Below are positions 45,375 through 57,779 of a stretch of DNA of 64,000 bases, piece by piece. The notes beneath the pieces are model-generated. The model did not search any database. It saw nothing but the letters and a program-made list of their open reading frames with translations, and was not told where the DNA came from. Origin of the DNA: Meandrina meandrites (lineage: Eukaryota; Cnidaria; Anthozoa; Scleractinia; Meandrinidae). Numbering within the stretch: position 1 is the first letter of the stretch; each line of letters begins with the position of its first letter. The position numbers and the translations under genes were made by a program. Location: the NCBI GenBank assembly GCA_963693305.1, contig OY855914.1, positions 17,477,760-17,541,759 on the forward strand, in the 5' to 3' direction.

Positions 45375-45832
45375 GAGGGTCGTACAGGGGGGTCTCTGGC
45401 ACGATTCACGGACGAAAAAAATAACGAATCACGGATCACGGATATTGAAATTTCATGTTCCCGAATCACGAAAATAAGTACTCTAATCCTGTTCTTACGC
45501 TACAAATAGTGTTTGAAGAAATCAAAATTGATTAAGAAATTACGAAAATAAGAAAGAAACATACTTTTTTATCCTGTTCTTACTCTACAAAGAGTGTTTG
45601 ACGTTACAATAATTATACGGAGATCACATTTGAGGTCTTGCGTCTCAATATCACGCAAAATAAAGTCAATAAAGCGGTGAAATCACGAATATCGGTTATT
45701 AATTCAAGCTCTTCACGTGTCACGCAAAACCTTCTGGTCACGGGTCACGAAGAATAAATTTATTAAATTCACGTTTCACGGAAAATAAAATCAGCTAATC
45801 ACGCGTCACGAGAATACCCCTGTACGACCCTC
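45375..45832. mobile_element. 458-bp MITE with GGGTCGTACAGGGG ends
   Basis: GAGGGTCGTACAGGGG and CCCCTGTACGACCCTC are near-perfect inverted ends. ACCGAA flanks both sides (45369-45374 and 45833-45838). The interior is made of short ATCACGGA and TTCACG repeats. No coding sequence. Similar CGTGATTCGTGATTCC sequence occurs at 51.7 kb. Confidence 0.78.
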
Positions 45833-45839
45833 ACCGAAA

Positions 45840-46770
45840 GTAGATAACATCCCATCCAGGGGAGAGAAACCATACTCTAATCTACGCTTTAATAATGGAT
45901 AACTATCGGTGAAATTTTGAACAATAGTTTGAAACCGACGGAGTTTTTTACTTAGCAAAACAATAAACATGCGGCATTAGCACTTTTCGTGACGTTAATA
46001 TTCGTACGGTACAGTAAAAGGCACTTCTTTTCCACGGTGTATAAACTCGCAATCGCGCTAGAGGCGCAAGCCACATGATATCATACTCACCAATGGTAAG
46101 ATGTCGTTTTCTATACTTGATGATGATGTCATCAAGTGGAAAGTAGTCCAGTTCCACAACTCTATCTACCGCGCCCTATATAAGGGTTAAAGCCAGGCGC
46201 CAGTCCAGGATAACTTGCACGCGCATGCTCAAAACGAACCAATGAAAACCAACAGAGAAATATGTCGTTTCTTACATGTAACGCGCGCGCTAGGGTTAAA
46301 ATTGCTAGCTAAAATGACAAATTCAACTACGCGACCAAAATTATACCACTTTAGTGCAAGAAAAGTTGTTGTGAACTTTGTGTAAACCATAAATGAACAT
46401 GTACTAAATCCAGGATTACCAGAACAGCCGGAGACACTAATCAAATGTTACCAGCCGCTTAAAACTAAACCAACCAATAATATTACGGCTTGCGTAGCTC
46501 ACGCGCGATAAATTCGTGATTTAAGCAAGCAATTTGAACTCCAGCAGAAAAGTAAGTACTGTGTTGTTTTAACGTGTATTCAATGGCTAGAGATCACTGT
46601 TTTTGTAATTTGTTTTTCATCGGATAGTGCCCAGGTTAAACTCTCTTCCGGTGTTCCTGATGTACTACATAGTCGTGTAGTTGAATTGTCATTTGTGTTC
46701 GCGCGTTTCCAAATGAGCATCCATAGCCATAGAAATTAGTAAACCCATCAAGCCAAGGAAATTTGGTGCT
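45840..46770. other. No supported gene; TATA-like box
   Basis: CCCTATATAAGG at about 46173-46184 resembles a TATA box, with nothing recognisable downstream. GTAAGT at 46541 follows AGCAGAAAA without a pyrimidine tract and was not counted. Confidence 0.35.
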
Positions 46771-46778
46771 CGTCTACG

Positions 46779-46806
46779 TTCTACGTACGTTCGTACGTAC
46801 GTACGC
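46779..46806. repeat. (TACG)n microsatellite
   Basis: ACGTACGTTCGTACGTACGT is a short CpG-rich tetranucleotide repeat. Confidence 0.75.
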
Positions 46807-46929
46807 ATGGATTTGGCCTGGGGACGAGTTTGTCTTTGTCCTTAGATTTAGAGTGCTTCCCGCGCAAAGAGTAACGCAAAAACATTTTTCGGTTTGTTGA
46901 GAGTTAACTTACCCGTCGTATGACTTCAG

Positions 46930-47690
46930 AGTTTTTTCTCATGTTTTCTCATGATCTGGACATTTCATTGCAACTTAAACGAAGCGATTTTATGAAAAGG
47001 CGCTAAAATAGTGTGGTACGTTGTTCACTTTTTAACCTGAATGAAAGACGCGAAGAAAGCATGCTGGAAAACATATTTCTTCGTGAATATTTCTAACTCT
47101 ATTTGCTCGTCAACATCATGGGAATTCATTGCAAGTGATTTAGGACAACCGCTTAACGGGAAGATCCGAAATAATTGCCGACTTGAACATGATATACGTA
47201 CATGGGAGTCACCGAGAGTTGAACAACTAGATATACTACGGGTGAGTGAAAAGTTAATTGAGCTGATATTGAGCTGAAATAAAAGTGAGCTCAGAGCCGG
47301 TGATGGATAAAAGACTGCTGAAAGGAAAGGAGAGATCGATCTTCGCTGATAATTTAAAAGATGTAAGAACTTATATGTCGGTGGTGTTGGAGTAAGCTTA
47401 CAACGAGTGGCGTGTTCGCTCCCGATATTGTTGTGCTGGTTTGAAATTTTAGCCCTGCAGAATTTACAAGCCTTCTCCAAACATGAGGTAACAAACGTAA
47501 ATATATGCACTAAGGATAAGTGTTTTCATGTTTGTACATTTTATACAGACGTTGTTTATTAAATATTCCATTTGGACTAATTGTATTGTGTTTTAGTTAG
47601 TTGAGTAAACTGTGATATTCATTATTAGATTTTGAAAACGATATCAAATTATTACGCTTCACGGATCAAAATCACGATTTCGATTTGTAA
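46930..47690 (-). repeat. Dispersed repeat, copy B (inverted)
   Basis: Reverse complement of the repeat at 1.9-2.96 kb. The minus-strand frame 47510-47025 shares FTFVTS, KAC, FC, AK, SNQ and LNYQRRSIS with copy A and stays open for 161 codons, further than copy A. It might be a remnant coding segment of an unidentified element. Confidence 0.55.
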
Positions 47691-47699
47691 ATTACCTTT

Positions 47700-50480
47700 G
47701 GATTTTTGAGTAGGCGGATGCTCAGAATCCCTCTTCTCGCGCATGGTTTCATCCCCTGTATATGACGCGGAAATGAGAGTTCATGGACTGGACTAAACCG
47801 AGAGTTGCAAAAGGTCAACCGAATTACAAAAGACGTTCTGGATTTCCGAAATTCAAACATCAAGATCCATTGGTGTAGTGTGTTCGTCCGTATAAGAATA
47901 GCTCTGAAGGAAACTGTTGTTGGTGACTGACGTTAACACAACAGAAACGTTGGCGCTGATTGGACAGTTTATCCGTGATGTCATTGGCAGAACGTGTCAT
48001 CTAACGTTTTGGCAGTAATTGGTCACTTTCGATCCGTCCATTGTTAGTCAAATTGAGTAGTTCTACTTCAGGTCCGTTCGCTTGTTTTGTTTACCAAAAT
48101 GATGTTCAGAACTAATTTACCATATAGATTGTTGACCTTACCATTTCCCGTTGCTCGTTTGTGTTCAATCATAATCGCGTTTAGGTTTCTGACAGTCTCT
48201 CCTGGCAGCCAGAGCATTTGATCTTATAAACCGCCCCCAGTCTGTCGTTCGTTTTGTTCTTTTTTTTTAACGTTTGGTGAGTAAATGTCTCAAAATCCAC
48301 ACAATCCTTATTCCTTCATGTCTACAATTTCCGCCACAGTATTATTCGCAAGAGGCTACTCTACGGCGCACGCGCATAATCAAACCGGAACCAGGATTTC
48401 CCGGTTCCGGTTTTGGATTTGCCCAGAGCCGTTGAGTTTTCTGACCGCTGGTCTAGGGAAACGCAGGCTTTTGGGAACGAGATTGGAGTAGATCCTGGGA
48501 GCGAGGTTGGCAGGAATGTAAGTTGTTTTTCTTCTGTTCGCATTTTTCCGCATTTATCCGCATTTATCGCCCGGCTGTGTTTCATGTGAAGAACATGACC
48601 GTTAATGTTAACAAAAACAGCGGTACGTCGCGGTGTAGGCACCCTCTTGACCTGGAAATTGTTATTCAATCAGAGTTCACAGAACCTTTTTGCTTGGTTG
48701 TTTTTAAACCTTTTTGCTTTTAGAGCAATTTTTTTGCACAACTTCGTGGATGTATTATGCCTTTGCATGACAGCCATTGAACTGGCAGCAGCCTTGAAAT
48801 GTTTTGAGACAACAACGGCACGAAACTCAAGACTTTGGAAAGGAGCCATCTGGTGATTTGGCTAGATAGTATATTCTATTCATTGGCTATGTAGGTCGCT
48901 GAAAAGATACCTAAATTGTGGAAAAAAGATCAGCCGTTTGCAAGTGATGTTTCAAATAACACAGCGAGAGACGCAACACTTACAGTGTTGTTTGTGCTTG
49001 ACGTAACATCAATGCCTTTAAAAGGTAGGCTTTGTCGGTCGGAACATATCCGCTCGTTCTATATTGCAGAATTTATTTCGCTCGCTGTTCATAGCCTATT
49101 TAGCAAAGAGTTTAATACCAAGGATATTGTTTTGTTTTACTTGGCATCGCAGTGATTCGCGATGATCAAACAATTTATTGAAACCATGCGTGCGGTCACG
49201 GATCGTTTGAGTCGCATTTGCTATTTTGAACATAAGAATAGTGGTACATGTCTTTTCAAAATCTTTAGCGTTTAGAATCTCTGTTCCTCTTTGTAGAGCG
49301 GTGTAATTATAAAATTAAACTTTGATTTATTTTGCTTGTGTATATTCGGTATGTTGTCTGCGTTCGCTGAAAACAACACGCTAAGCTCAAACACTACACA
49401 TTTGCGGAAAAGACTTCGCATCTAACATCTTTACTAAAGCACAAATATAACATTATATTGCATTTTAGTTTTATTCGGAAGGCTGAATTTTGCCGAGTTT
49501 TATTTTATTCGACCAGAGCAGCGAATGTTTATCGGTATGTTATCGGGATTATCATATCCCGTAGAGCTTGTACGTGCTCTCGTGTTCTGTTTCTTATCGT
49601 ATTACGGCGCGGAACAATATAATTTTGACAGGTGTAACGCCAACTAATAACCCCAGTGCGCAGAATCTCCAGCTGACATAGTCCCTTTGAGGAGCAAGGG
49701 GAAAAACAGGAATAGTGCCACGAACTGCGAGTGGACTTTCCTTATTTTTCGCTCGCCGTTTTCCGCGCTGCTCCCCAACTAACCGAACGCTGGAACAGGC
49801 TAGGCAAATTGACTTGGTGAACACAAAACCAATGCCGAATAGCAATGTGCACAGAATCGTTCACGGTTAAGCGATGCTCTCTTGGTCATGTATCTATAAA
49901 TCTCGTGACATATCCTTCATTTGGTAACCTTGAAAATATAATTGTAAAATATCTTAGCCTGAGCAGCTTGGTGAACATTTTTAGCGGCCATCTGTTCAGG
50001 GAAGTATTTACTCTTGTAGTGTATATAGATATTTATTTAAGTGCCGATATCGTCATTTTTTCTCTTTTCTCAGCTGATTCTTCTAATCACCCAGCTAACT
50101 TTTTCGAAAAAAATTCCGATTTGCATAAAACGGAATTTCTTTTATAATATTTTAAAGACGTTCAAATTTGCCGCCATTTTTGTCAATGCCATTTTGGTCG
50201 AAATTTTTTGGTCGATGCCATTTTTAACGGTAGATGCCATCATTGGTAACCAAGCTTTTCAGGAAGGACGGTGCCATATTTGCTCTAGTTTAGGCCTGGA
50301 TGATGTCGAAACGGTGCTTTGATTATTAGATAAAAATAGGCTTAGATAAGAATATTATTAGCTATTATTATATGACCTTATATCTAAGTAAGATTCACGC
50401 TTAGTTTAGGGATGGAAATAGGACATCTGTTATAGATGTAACAGCAAGAATGTCATCTTATATAATTACATTTTTCGGGG
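47700..50480. other. No supported gene (47700-50480)
   Basis: Several 60-100 codon frames overlap on both strands without family resemblance. 48184-48226 (GGTTTCTGACAGTCTCTCC, then AGCATTTGATCTT) recurs diverged at 55059-55110, a short dispersed repeat. GGGAGCGAGGTTGG at about 48498 resembles a transposon end also seen at 6.3 kb. Confidence 0.35.
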
Positions 50481-50483
50481 TTT

Positions 50484-50565
50484 GGCGGATCAACGTGCTG
50501 ATGTAGTGGTGAGAGAGGGCTGCTAACATTCGAGAGGTTCCAGGTTCAATTCTGGGTGATGACGT
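50484..50565 (+). repeat. tRNA-derived SINE-like sequence
   Basis: TGATGTAGTGGTGAGAG (box A-like) is followed by GGTTCCAGGTTCAATTCTGG (box B-like GGTTCAATTCT) at normal tRNA spacing. The acceptor and anticodon stems do not pair well, so it is tRNA-derived rather than a tRNA gene. Confidence 0.5.
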
Positions 50566-50984
50566 ACAATTTTCATTTTCCTATTTAGTAGAAAAAAATT
50601 TCGAGGATTGTGGAAAAAAAAAACTGAAGTGTCGCTAAAATGGCACCGACTGTTTACGAAACGGACTAAACGTGCTTCGTCGAAGGCCGAATTTCATTCA
50701 ACTCCCTGCCCCCACCCCCCTCCTAGCAGACACACCTTTATTACGGACAAAACCCAGATCCCAAGTGAAAGGTCCTACCAAATATAACGACACCGTGAAT
50801 TTTACTAACTTACTCTTTCTATGCATTGTTTAAGTTTCATAATGTTAGGCTAAAGACGCCCCATATTCATGCAATATGAAGTAATACTTCTGCTGTCACA
50901 AGCCGTTCGTAAAGTAGCTAAACGGATACCATACTGTAGAGCAAGTGTCTAGGGCGGTCAACATTACGAATATTTTGCGTTTAA

Positions 50985-51014
50985 GGTGATTCCTTAGAAA
51001 TAAAATAGCCCGAT

Positions 51015-51051
<37 letters not shown>

Positions 51052-51595
51052 GTTCGCAGAATGTTCCCTACGGACACTGTTTCGAAAAATACATTAAAAA
51101 AGATAGGTCACCATGCTCGCTAGAAAAATAGAATGGGCCAGACTTACCTTATTTATGCCTGTTCTGGAACTAATCGCGCGGGCTTTTTCATCGGTCCACA
51201 TCTTAATTTTTAAAATTCTAAAACTCAATAGGTAGAAAGTCCCAAGCATAAGGAACAATGCTACATATATATTTTTTTTTGGAAAAATACAAAAAAAAAA
51301 TCCAAATAACATCGAATCGAAACGTTCCTTGGGTCGTTGCTTCCAAGATCATAATTTTTTTTCCCAGATGTTTTTTTTTTTTTATTTGTAAAGCTCAAAG
51401 AGGACGATTTACACATCAAAACTTTGCAATAAAAATATAGGTCACCATGCTTGTTTACGAGAAAACGACGATATATATCTCTCTCGCGAGCCAAGTCGTA
51501 TAGAAAAAATCCTCCATTTTGTTCATGTGTGCGCGCTAATCACGCGTAAAATTCTGCGGATAAGCTGATGCGCAATGCAACATTGAGGAATCACC
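50985..51595. mobile_element. 611-bp MITE, TTAA target, GGTGATTCCT ends
   Basis: GGTGATTCCT at 50985 and AGGAATCACC ending at 51595 are inverted and flanked by TTAA. The interior has a 28-T run (51020-51048) and a direct repeat of AGGTCACCATGCT (51105 and 51441). TTAA target sites suggest Kolobok or piggyBac mobilisation. Confidence 0.78.
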
Positions 51596-51639
51596 TTAAT
51601 TAATGGACTCGCATGCTAGGTGTTACGACTGAGGGTCCC

Positions 51640-53200
51640 TTATCCTTTTTACGTGAAGCGTGATTGGAGTTACTTGTAATTTTCGTGAAATGTGCTTAAG
51701 CTTTTAGTTTTTCGTGATTCGTGATTCCCAATTTCAAAACCTTGTCACGTGCACGTATCTGCAATTTTTAACTTAAAAGTGAGCCGTGAACGACTGAGGT
51801 GAACAAGACGTGTGTTGTGAATCATCTTGTTTGCGCGGGAATCGTCACGACTGTGTGAGAGAGACTTGAGAACACAAGCTGGTCACTTTCGACAGGAAAC
51901 AATATAGACCGTGGTAGTAAAACCAGTCCAGTGAGTTCGTTACAATATCTACATTGGAGAATAAGGTTTGGACCGATTTATGCGTGATTGTATGATTTAT
52001 GTGTTGGTTGCAGTTTCACAGGCGACAAACTAACATTAGAGTTGATGTTTGCGGGCGTAAATGGAATTTTTGTATGAAAATAGGATTTTTTTTGTCCTTA
52101 AACCGAACCAAGGTTTGAGAGTAGCAGACGTTTTACGCGTGATGTGTGATAAAAGCAAACATTAGACCGTGGCGCGTGAAATTAGGGAGAAAAGAAGTGC
52201 GATTCGTGAATTTTTGACTTAATCTGCTGTTTCAAGTATACGTGGCACGTGAACTTGGCTAAAAGTTATGATTGTCCTTGCGGTTTGGTCAGTTTTTTTT
52301 TTTGTTTTAATCGAGTGAAGATGCTGTCGTTTCTTTTGCCCACCTCCTTCCCGTGGCCCAGCCACGTGTCTTTCTTTGTTAAATCCCTCTTTTGACTTTC
52401 TTCTTGTTGCCCTCACCTTTGCTGGGCGAAATCATTGAATTTTATTTTAGTATAATAGAAGTCATTTTGGCAGATTTTGTAATGAGGTGGCTATGGGCCT
52501 TAGAAAGCCATAGGATATTTCATTTCATATTATCAACAAGAGGCATGCTATCTTGTATCAAGGCTACGAGCCTTTTGGTCATAGCCATCTTACACCAGCA
52601 CATGGCTTTTTGTTTATCATGTTGCCCAGCAAATACCAGATCACGGGATTTGCAGCGCTGAGCTTTATTATTAATTTCATGAAAAGGAGGAAGACATAAA
52701 AAATGTTTTTTGCCCGACTCTGGCTCGAGCAACAAGCGAGGGATAAAATGAAGTTCAAGAAGGGCCAAAACATATTTACGCCCAAGGACATCAACTCTAT
52801 TACTATTAAAATAATTTTACAGGGCATTGAGAAAAGGAATCAAAAACAGTAAGCGATATCCTTTGCACAACCGCTTCCCAGTCAGCGTTTATTTTGATCG
52901 TAAACCAGACTCATCAGTTAACAAAACTTGACAGAGAGTGATAATTTGAAGGAGTTGGAGTGTGGACCAGCTGGAAATAACAAAAATAGAAAGTTAAAAC
53001 AAAGTACACTGTAACTAGCTCTAAGTTGAGCCCTCTCTCGTTTTAAAGCACGAACAAAATCAATTTTAAATATTTTTCACAGAATTCCAGAAATGTTTGA
53101 TTCTCCTAAAATCAGCCCTTCACTAAAAAGTTTAACAATGAATTACTCAGAATGGAAATACTAAAATTGCAGTCAGGAATAGACATTACAATGTAAATTA
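51640..53200. other. No supported gene; CGTGATTCGTGATT repeats
   Basis: TTCGTGATTCGTGATTCCC (51714-51732) and scattered GTGATTC/CGTGAA motifs to about 52.25 kb relate it to the 45.4-45.8 kb element, probably a diverged copy. Nothing else is supported. Confidence 0.4.
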
Positions 53201-53242
53201 TTGTTCTTGACACTGACTTGTTCTAACGCTCGAAACGACGTT

Positions 53243-53305
53243 AATAAAACTTTCAAGACGTTTCGACCAAGAAACTTAGGCCTTCATCGGTTTTGTTTTT
53301 AAAAA
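53243..53305 (-). ncRNA. Hammerhead-ribozyme-like core at a Penelope end
   Basis: On the minus strand: CCGATGAAGGCC, a loop, then GGTCGAAACGTC. This matches the hammerhead layout CUGAUGA-stem II-GAAAC, with GGCC pairing GGTC as stem II and one change in the first box (CCGATGA for CUGAUGA). Hammerheads are known in the terminal repeats of Penelope-like elements, and a GIY-YIG end lies immediately upstream. The change could reduce or abolish cleavage. Confidence 0.5.
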
Positions 53306-53391
53306 GCCAACTGAGTGACGGCTTTTCTAGCGGTTCAAAATTCTGCGCGTGCTACGCTAGCAAAGACATAACGAACGACCACTGCGCACGA

Positions 53392-53768
53392 CTACGCGAG
53401 GGATTTGTAAATATCTGGGATATCAATATGTTCGTTTCCCGCGTTGCTATCTCTCTGCGAATTCCAGGCCTCGAGAAAAAGTCTCTCGTGAAAATTACGA
53501 GCCTTGTCTACAATAGTCGTGTGATCGAAGTCTATACTATGGACAAACTGGTTCGCGTGTTGTGCAATTTTGGAATTGTTGTTTCCAACCCGAACCGCTC
53601 TTCCTCTTTTAACCTTGTTTCCAAGGCTCTGTTCGTCTGTCCATAATACACGAAGTTGCAATCAACACACCCGACTTTGTAGACAACACCTCTGGACCAC
53701 AAGGTAGAAGGTTTGTCCTTTGGTCTCGGGAAACACATGCGCATGATACTTAAAGGTTTGTAACCCAC
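53392..53768 (-). pseudogene. Penelope-like GIY-YIG nuclease fragment
   Basis: From 53768 down: MGYKPLSIMRMCFPRPKDKP, then GVVYKVGCVDCNFVYYGQTN and RALETRLKE. VYKVGC, the C-x-D-C pair, YYGQT and the R-L-K-E helix are the GIY-YIG core of Penelope elements. After a frameshift near 53.6 kb the other frame gives DHTTIVDKARNFHERLFLEA, the C-terminal part. The RT is absent. Confidence 0.8.
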
Positions 53769-54104
53769 TTTAACGCAGCTGTTACGTAGTACTCGCGAAA
53801 TTCTCTCAGAGACGCCTCAGAAAGTATGACTCAGAATGGCTACCCGTTTTTTTTGCTTTTCCCATGATACATAAATTTGAAAGCAAGCGCTGAAAACACA
53901 GATTCGAATGCATCATGGATTATTCTTTATTGTAGCATTAAATCTTTTGTTATTTCTTTAAGGAAGTTTTAAGAAAAATTGTTTTTCTTCCTACTGAAAG
54001 GGATATAAAAAAACACTAAAAAGACGAAGAGATTAGTAAAATTGAACGAGTAACAAGCTAAAGAGAGGAAGAGAGAATTTACAAATGATTATACATTAAC
54101 TTAC

Positions 54105-54527
54105 ACTGCGCAAAAATCCAAATATTCGAGCCCGAATTCGCCCGAATACGGATCGGTGAACGCCGCGTATGCTGTAATGTTCTGACGTATTCGATGACGC
54201 CTGACTCGAAGTACACCCAGAATATCCTATTTGAATCCGGCCTGTTTTTCCGAATTCAAATTGAATACTCCTGAATGACTCGAAGTGTTCGGAAACGTAT
54301 ACGGCCAACATTTTGTTAGATAAATGTTTCTTTAGGTTTTCCTCGAACATTCCGTGATAACTTGTGACCCGAACATCTTTGGATACTCCCAGTAGTTTGT
54401 GCAGTGTGATAGTCTGTGATGGTAGTCCAGGAAAGGACTGTTGCAGCTGGTGACTGACTTTTCCACAGCCGGAGCGGAAATCACCATCAGGGTGTAGTGG
54501 AACTGAGATTTGTCTGTCAGTCGCCAT
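54105..54527 (-). CDS. Candidate 5' exon of an unknown minus-strand gene
   Basis: ATG at 54527 opens a frame of 141 codons with ordinary protein composition (MATDRQISVPLHPDGDFRSG, QQSFPGLPSQTITLHKLLGV, MFEENLKKHLSNKMLAVYVS). The frame reaches GCGCAGT followed by GTAAGTTA, a good donor, and stops just beyond (SVS then TAA). The later part is Ser- and Arg-rich and less convincing. I do not recognise the family, and no second exon was identified in the minus direction. Confidence 0.4.
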
Positions 54528-54537
54528 GCATGGTGTG

Positions 54538-54630
54538 AATTAGGTATTTGGTCCTTGAAACTGATCCTTTAAAAAGTTATTGTACTGCACTGCACTGTAT
54601 TTCACTGCACTGCACTGCATTGCACAATTT
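54538..54630. repeat. Imperfect (ACTGC)n tract
   Basis: Six to seven interrupted copies of CACTGCACTG at 54580-54625. Confidence 0.5.
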
Positions 54631-54639
54631 AGATGAGAT

Positions 54640-55780
54640 GACGTAATCTTCAGATGTATTCCTCGTCGTTTTTCATTCTAATCAAAATGACCGGAAAATC
54701 CCTGTACGATTTGTCAAACCATACCTTCCCCATTCCTCATGCTGGAACTTAGCAATACCATTAAGGAGCGTTCCATTTCAACAGGTAGATTCCTTCAGAA
54801 GTAATGAATTGACAGTATGACTATGAAAGTTCCGTTCCGCCGGGTTTTTTTTTTTTTTTTTTTTGCAAATGGTAAACGCCCCAGGTTTTATTTCTTATAT
54901 TAAATTGCTATGGGCGAGTCTACAGCAACATACTTTATTCGCGCGCGCGGGAGATATTTGATGCGCACTCAGCTATACTTAAGGCTAATTTAACGATAGC
55001 GCATTTCTATGCTTTATACTGTGATACAGAGTAGCTTTTTCTGTTCGGTCAATCATCAGGTTTCTACCAGTCTCTCCGATTAAGCTAGTTGGAGCATTTG
55101 ATCTTGTATAATTATTCATGCTTTCCAACGACGGACTGCGTTCACTCGTTTAGGAACTTGTCCGGTGTATCACAAAAGAGTTTCGCCCTTCTCGGCAAAG
55201 TGTTTTTAAAATGTTGTATCCACTTTGGACGCAATAGTGTTGTAGTATAGCTACTCTAGCCAAATCCGCCGTAGTCTGTTTGCTTTTGTCCTAGGAAACC
55301 AAGCAGGGAATTAAAAGTCATTTCATTCTTTTTCCGTTCGGCTTACGGCGGCTTTTGCGTCGTCAACTCACACTGTAGCGTAACCAGGGTGAATTTTTTA
55401 TCACCATTTTTCAGTGCGACGACAAAAAAAAAAACATCCGATGGCTGTCTCGTTGAAGTGTTTGTAGAGTTTGCCACTGTGCGCAAGATCACGAACTAAA
55501 AAAATGGAGTTCTTAGGGTGCGCCTAGTAAGCTTCTTGTTTATTGATCACCACTTGACCGAAATGAATATTTAAATGATATCATGAACTTTACAACTACC
55601 TTAAATGATTAGTTACATCAACTGTCCCTTTCAATGTCTTGAGAAATGCATACTGCTTAGATCTGATATCCTTTCAGCCGCTAAGTTGAGGTTATTAAAC
55701 GAAGATAAACATAAAATGTATTTTGTTTAGCCAAACTAGTAGGTTTGGAAGTAATGACGTTAAGATACTATTTCAGTAGG
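54640..55780. other. No supported gene (54640-55780)
   Basis: Holds a T run (54846-54864), a diverged copy of the 48.2-kb short repeat (55059-55110) and otherwise unassigned AT-rich sequence. Confidence 0.4.
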
Positions 55781-55851
55781 TTTTTGTTGTAAGTTTTGTT
55801 AATTGCTGCTTTCCTTTTATTTCTCCATGCTGTCTACGTGAACAAAATCAG

Positions 55852-55857
55852 GGGGAC
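55852..55857 (+). other. Candidate microexon 10, 6 nt (GGGGAC)
   Basis: A pyrimidine tract (55806-55825) precedes an AG-free stretch and GAACAAAATCAG, then GGGGAC and GTAAGTAA. In phase 0 it would read Gly-Asp. It is the last of the ten sites. Confidence 0.4.
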
Positions 55858-56273
55858 GTAAGTAACCACTTGTTATCTTCTTTAGTCCATTTCGAAACTA
55901 AATTTAAAGCTCTTAAGTTTGCTTCGTACTCGACATAAATCAATGTGTGCAAATGTACCAATGATTAAAAGAATCGGGAGGTAACAGGAATGCTTGCTAT
56001 TGTTGGTTTTCACGTCACCTTTTTCCTATATATTATTAAAAATATTTCACGGTCTTAGAAACTGAATACCTGCTACAACGATTACAGTAAAATTATTGGT
56101 GTTTCAATGCGAGCTGTATTATTCATCATTTTCCTCCCATTTTTCTTCACGTTTGCCACAACGTTACAGAACAGGCTAGGCCAGTGGCTACAGTCAAAAC
56201 TATTGCAAGCGACCAGCTCTCGTAAGCACAGGTGGCCCAAGCATCTTGGGAGACGTTAACATTTTTCTGTGTG

Positions 56274-57313
56274 TTATATGTGTTTCCACTGCGTTTTTTG
56301 GCCATTGCAAAGCGATTCCAGCGAGTATGGAAGGGACGCGAAAGACTTGCGTGACTCAGAAGGTTCGACTAAATTGAAAAACATTCCAACAAGTTCCTCA
56401 GGGGATAAATTTGGCGGTGGTCGAGTTTTTTTGGTCTGTAAATCGTGGATAAATTTTGACGGATAGCCATTAGACTCCAGCGCTGCGTAAACATGATTAA
56501 GTTCGCGTTCTTTCCCTTCAGATGTGTTAGGTAGATTCAACGCTCTATGTAGGAGGGTTGCTGCCGTGCTCTCTTTGCGTTTTTTGTCATGGTGGGAATT
56601 AAAGTCTAAGTATCTGTCTGTATGCGTCGGTTTTCTGTAGACATCCAAAGAAATTGCTCCATTGTTGCGAGAAACCAGTGTGTCAAGGAAAGAGATTTTT
56701 CCATTGCATTCTTGTTCAATGGTGAAAGAGATGTTAGTGTCTATTGAATTGACGGTGTCATGTAAGGCTGTAACTCCATTCTTTTTAATGATGCAGAAGC
56801 TGTCATCAACATAACGTTTCCAAATTTTAGGTGCAACATGTGACGCATTGATAGCAGATTCCTCGATCTCTTCCATGCAGAGATTGGCCACAACAGGACT
56901 GACCGGACTGCCCATGGCACATCCGTGAACCTGTTTGTAGACTTTGTCATTGAAGACAAAATAGTTGTTCGACAAAGTGAAGTTGAGCAGAGAAACAATG
57001 TCACTGATGTTTAGATTTGTCCTGGAAGGGAGAGATGTGTCATCTTCCAGTGTTTTCTTGATGTAGTCACACGCTTTGTTTACAGGGATTGCAGTAAATA
57101 GTGAAACAACGTCAAAAGAAACCAAGACTTCATCGTTGTTGATCCTGGTGTCAGACACTTCGTTGGAAAACTGTAAGGAGTTAGAAACCGAATTTCCGTT
57201 GCGGTTTTGTAGTGGGGAAAGGATGTCCGTCAGGAATTTGGATGTATTGTAAAGTGCTGAGCCAATGCAGGTGACGATGGGCCTCAGAGGGTTTCCCTCT
57301 TTGTGGTGTTTAA
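56274..57313 (-). pseudogene. Penelope-like element: reverse transcriptase half
   Basis: From 57313 down: KHHKEGNPLRPIVTCIGSAL, LTDILSPLQNRNGNSVSNS, motif A VLVSFDVVSLFTAIP, motif B GCAMGSPVSPVVANL, motif C WKRYVDDSFCIIKKNG, ISFLDTLVSRNNG, LDVYRKPTHTDRYLDFNSHH, then SPEELVGMFFNLVE and SRKSFASLPY. All the RT signatures of Penelope-like elements are intact in one frame. The expected GIY-YIG domain after LPY is missing: the sequence leaves the family pattern near 56.33 kb. The N-terminal half lies at 61.2-62.0 kb, separated by a TTAA insertion. Confidence 0.88.
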
Positions 57314-57779
57314 GGGGGGGGTCCTTCTTAACTACTAAGTTGTTGCTAAGGAAGGTATCTAACCACCATATTTTGGAAGCTTGACCTGCTACGGATAACC
57401 TTTCTCGCAACTTTGTTCAATTGAAGAGTCCTTGAAGAGTTTCAAATCACGGCCATATTTGACAAGTGGCGGGGCCAGAATAGAAAAAATCCTAAAACTG
57501 AAAGGGCATATAAAACTGAAAGTTAAAATCAGTACCAATAGATAAAGAATGTCCACATGCTTAATGCTTCGTATGGGTTTTACAAAATTTACATTATTGT
57601 AAAAGTTATGACATAATAAACACCCGTATTTTCAGACTTTCTTCAGTAGCGTTTTTTTCTTTCTTGTAAACGGTAATCCCATACGTAGGATTATAAAGAA
57701 GGCTATCAAAGATGTTATCTCCGATTCTTTAAAAAATTCAGAACTCGTCCTTTTTTCCTCCAAGTTTTAGGGATTTTAA

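Noticed and set aside
48515..48519. GAAT between GGCAG and GTAAGT
   Set aside because: Four bases (not a multiple of three), no pyrimidine tract, and it lies in what looks like a transposon end.
55771..55782. TAGGTTTTTGTT between TTTCAG and GTAAGT, a possible 12-nt microexon upstream of microexon 10
   Set aside because: It lacks a pyrimidine tract, has a second AG inside, and starts with TAG in phase 0.
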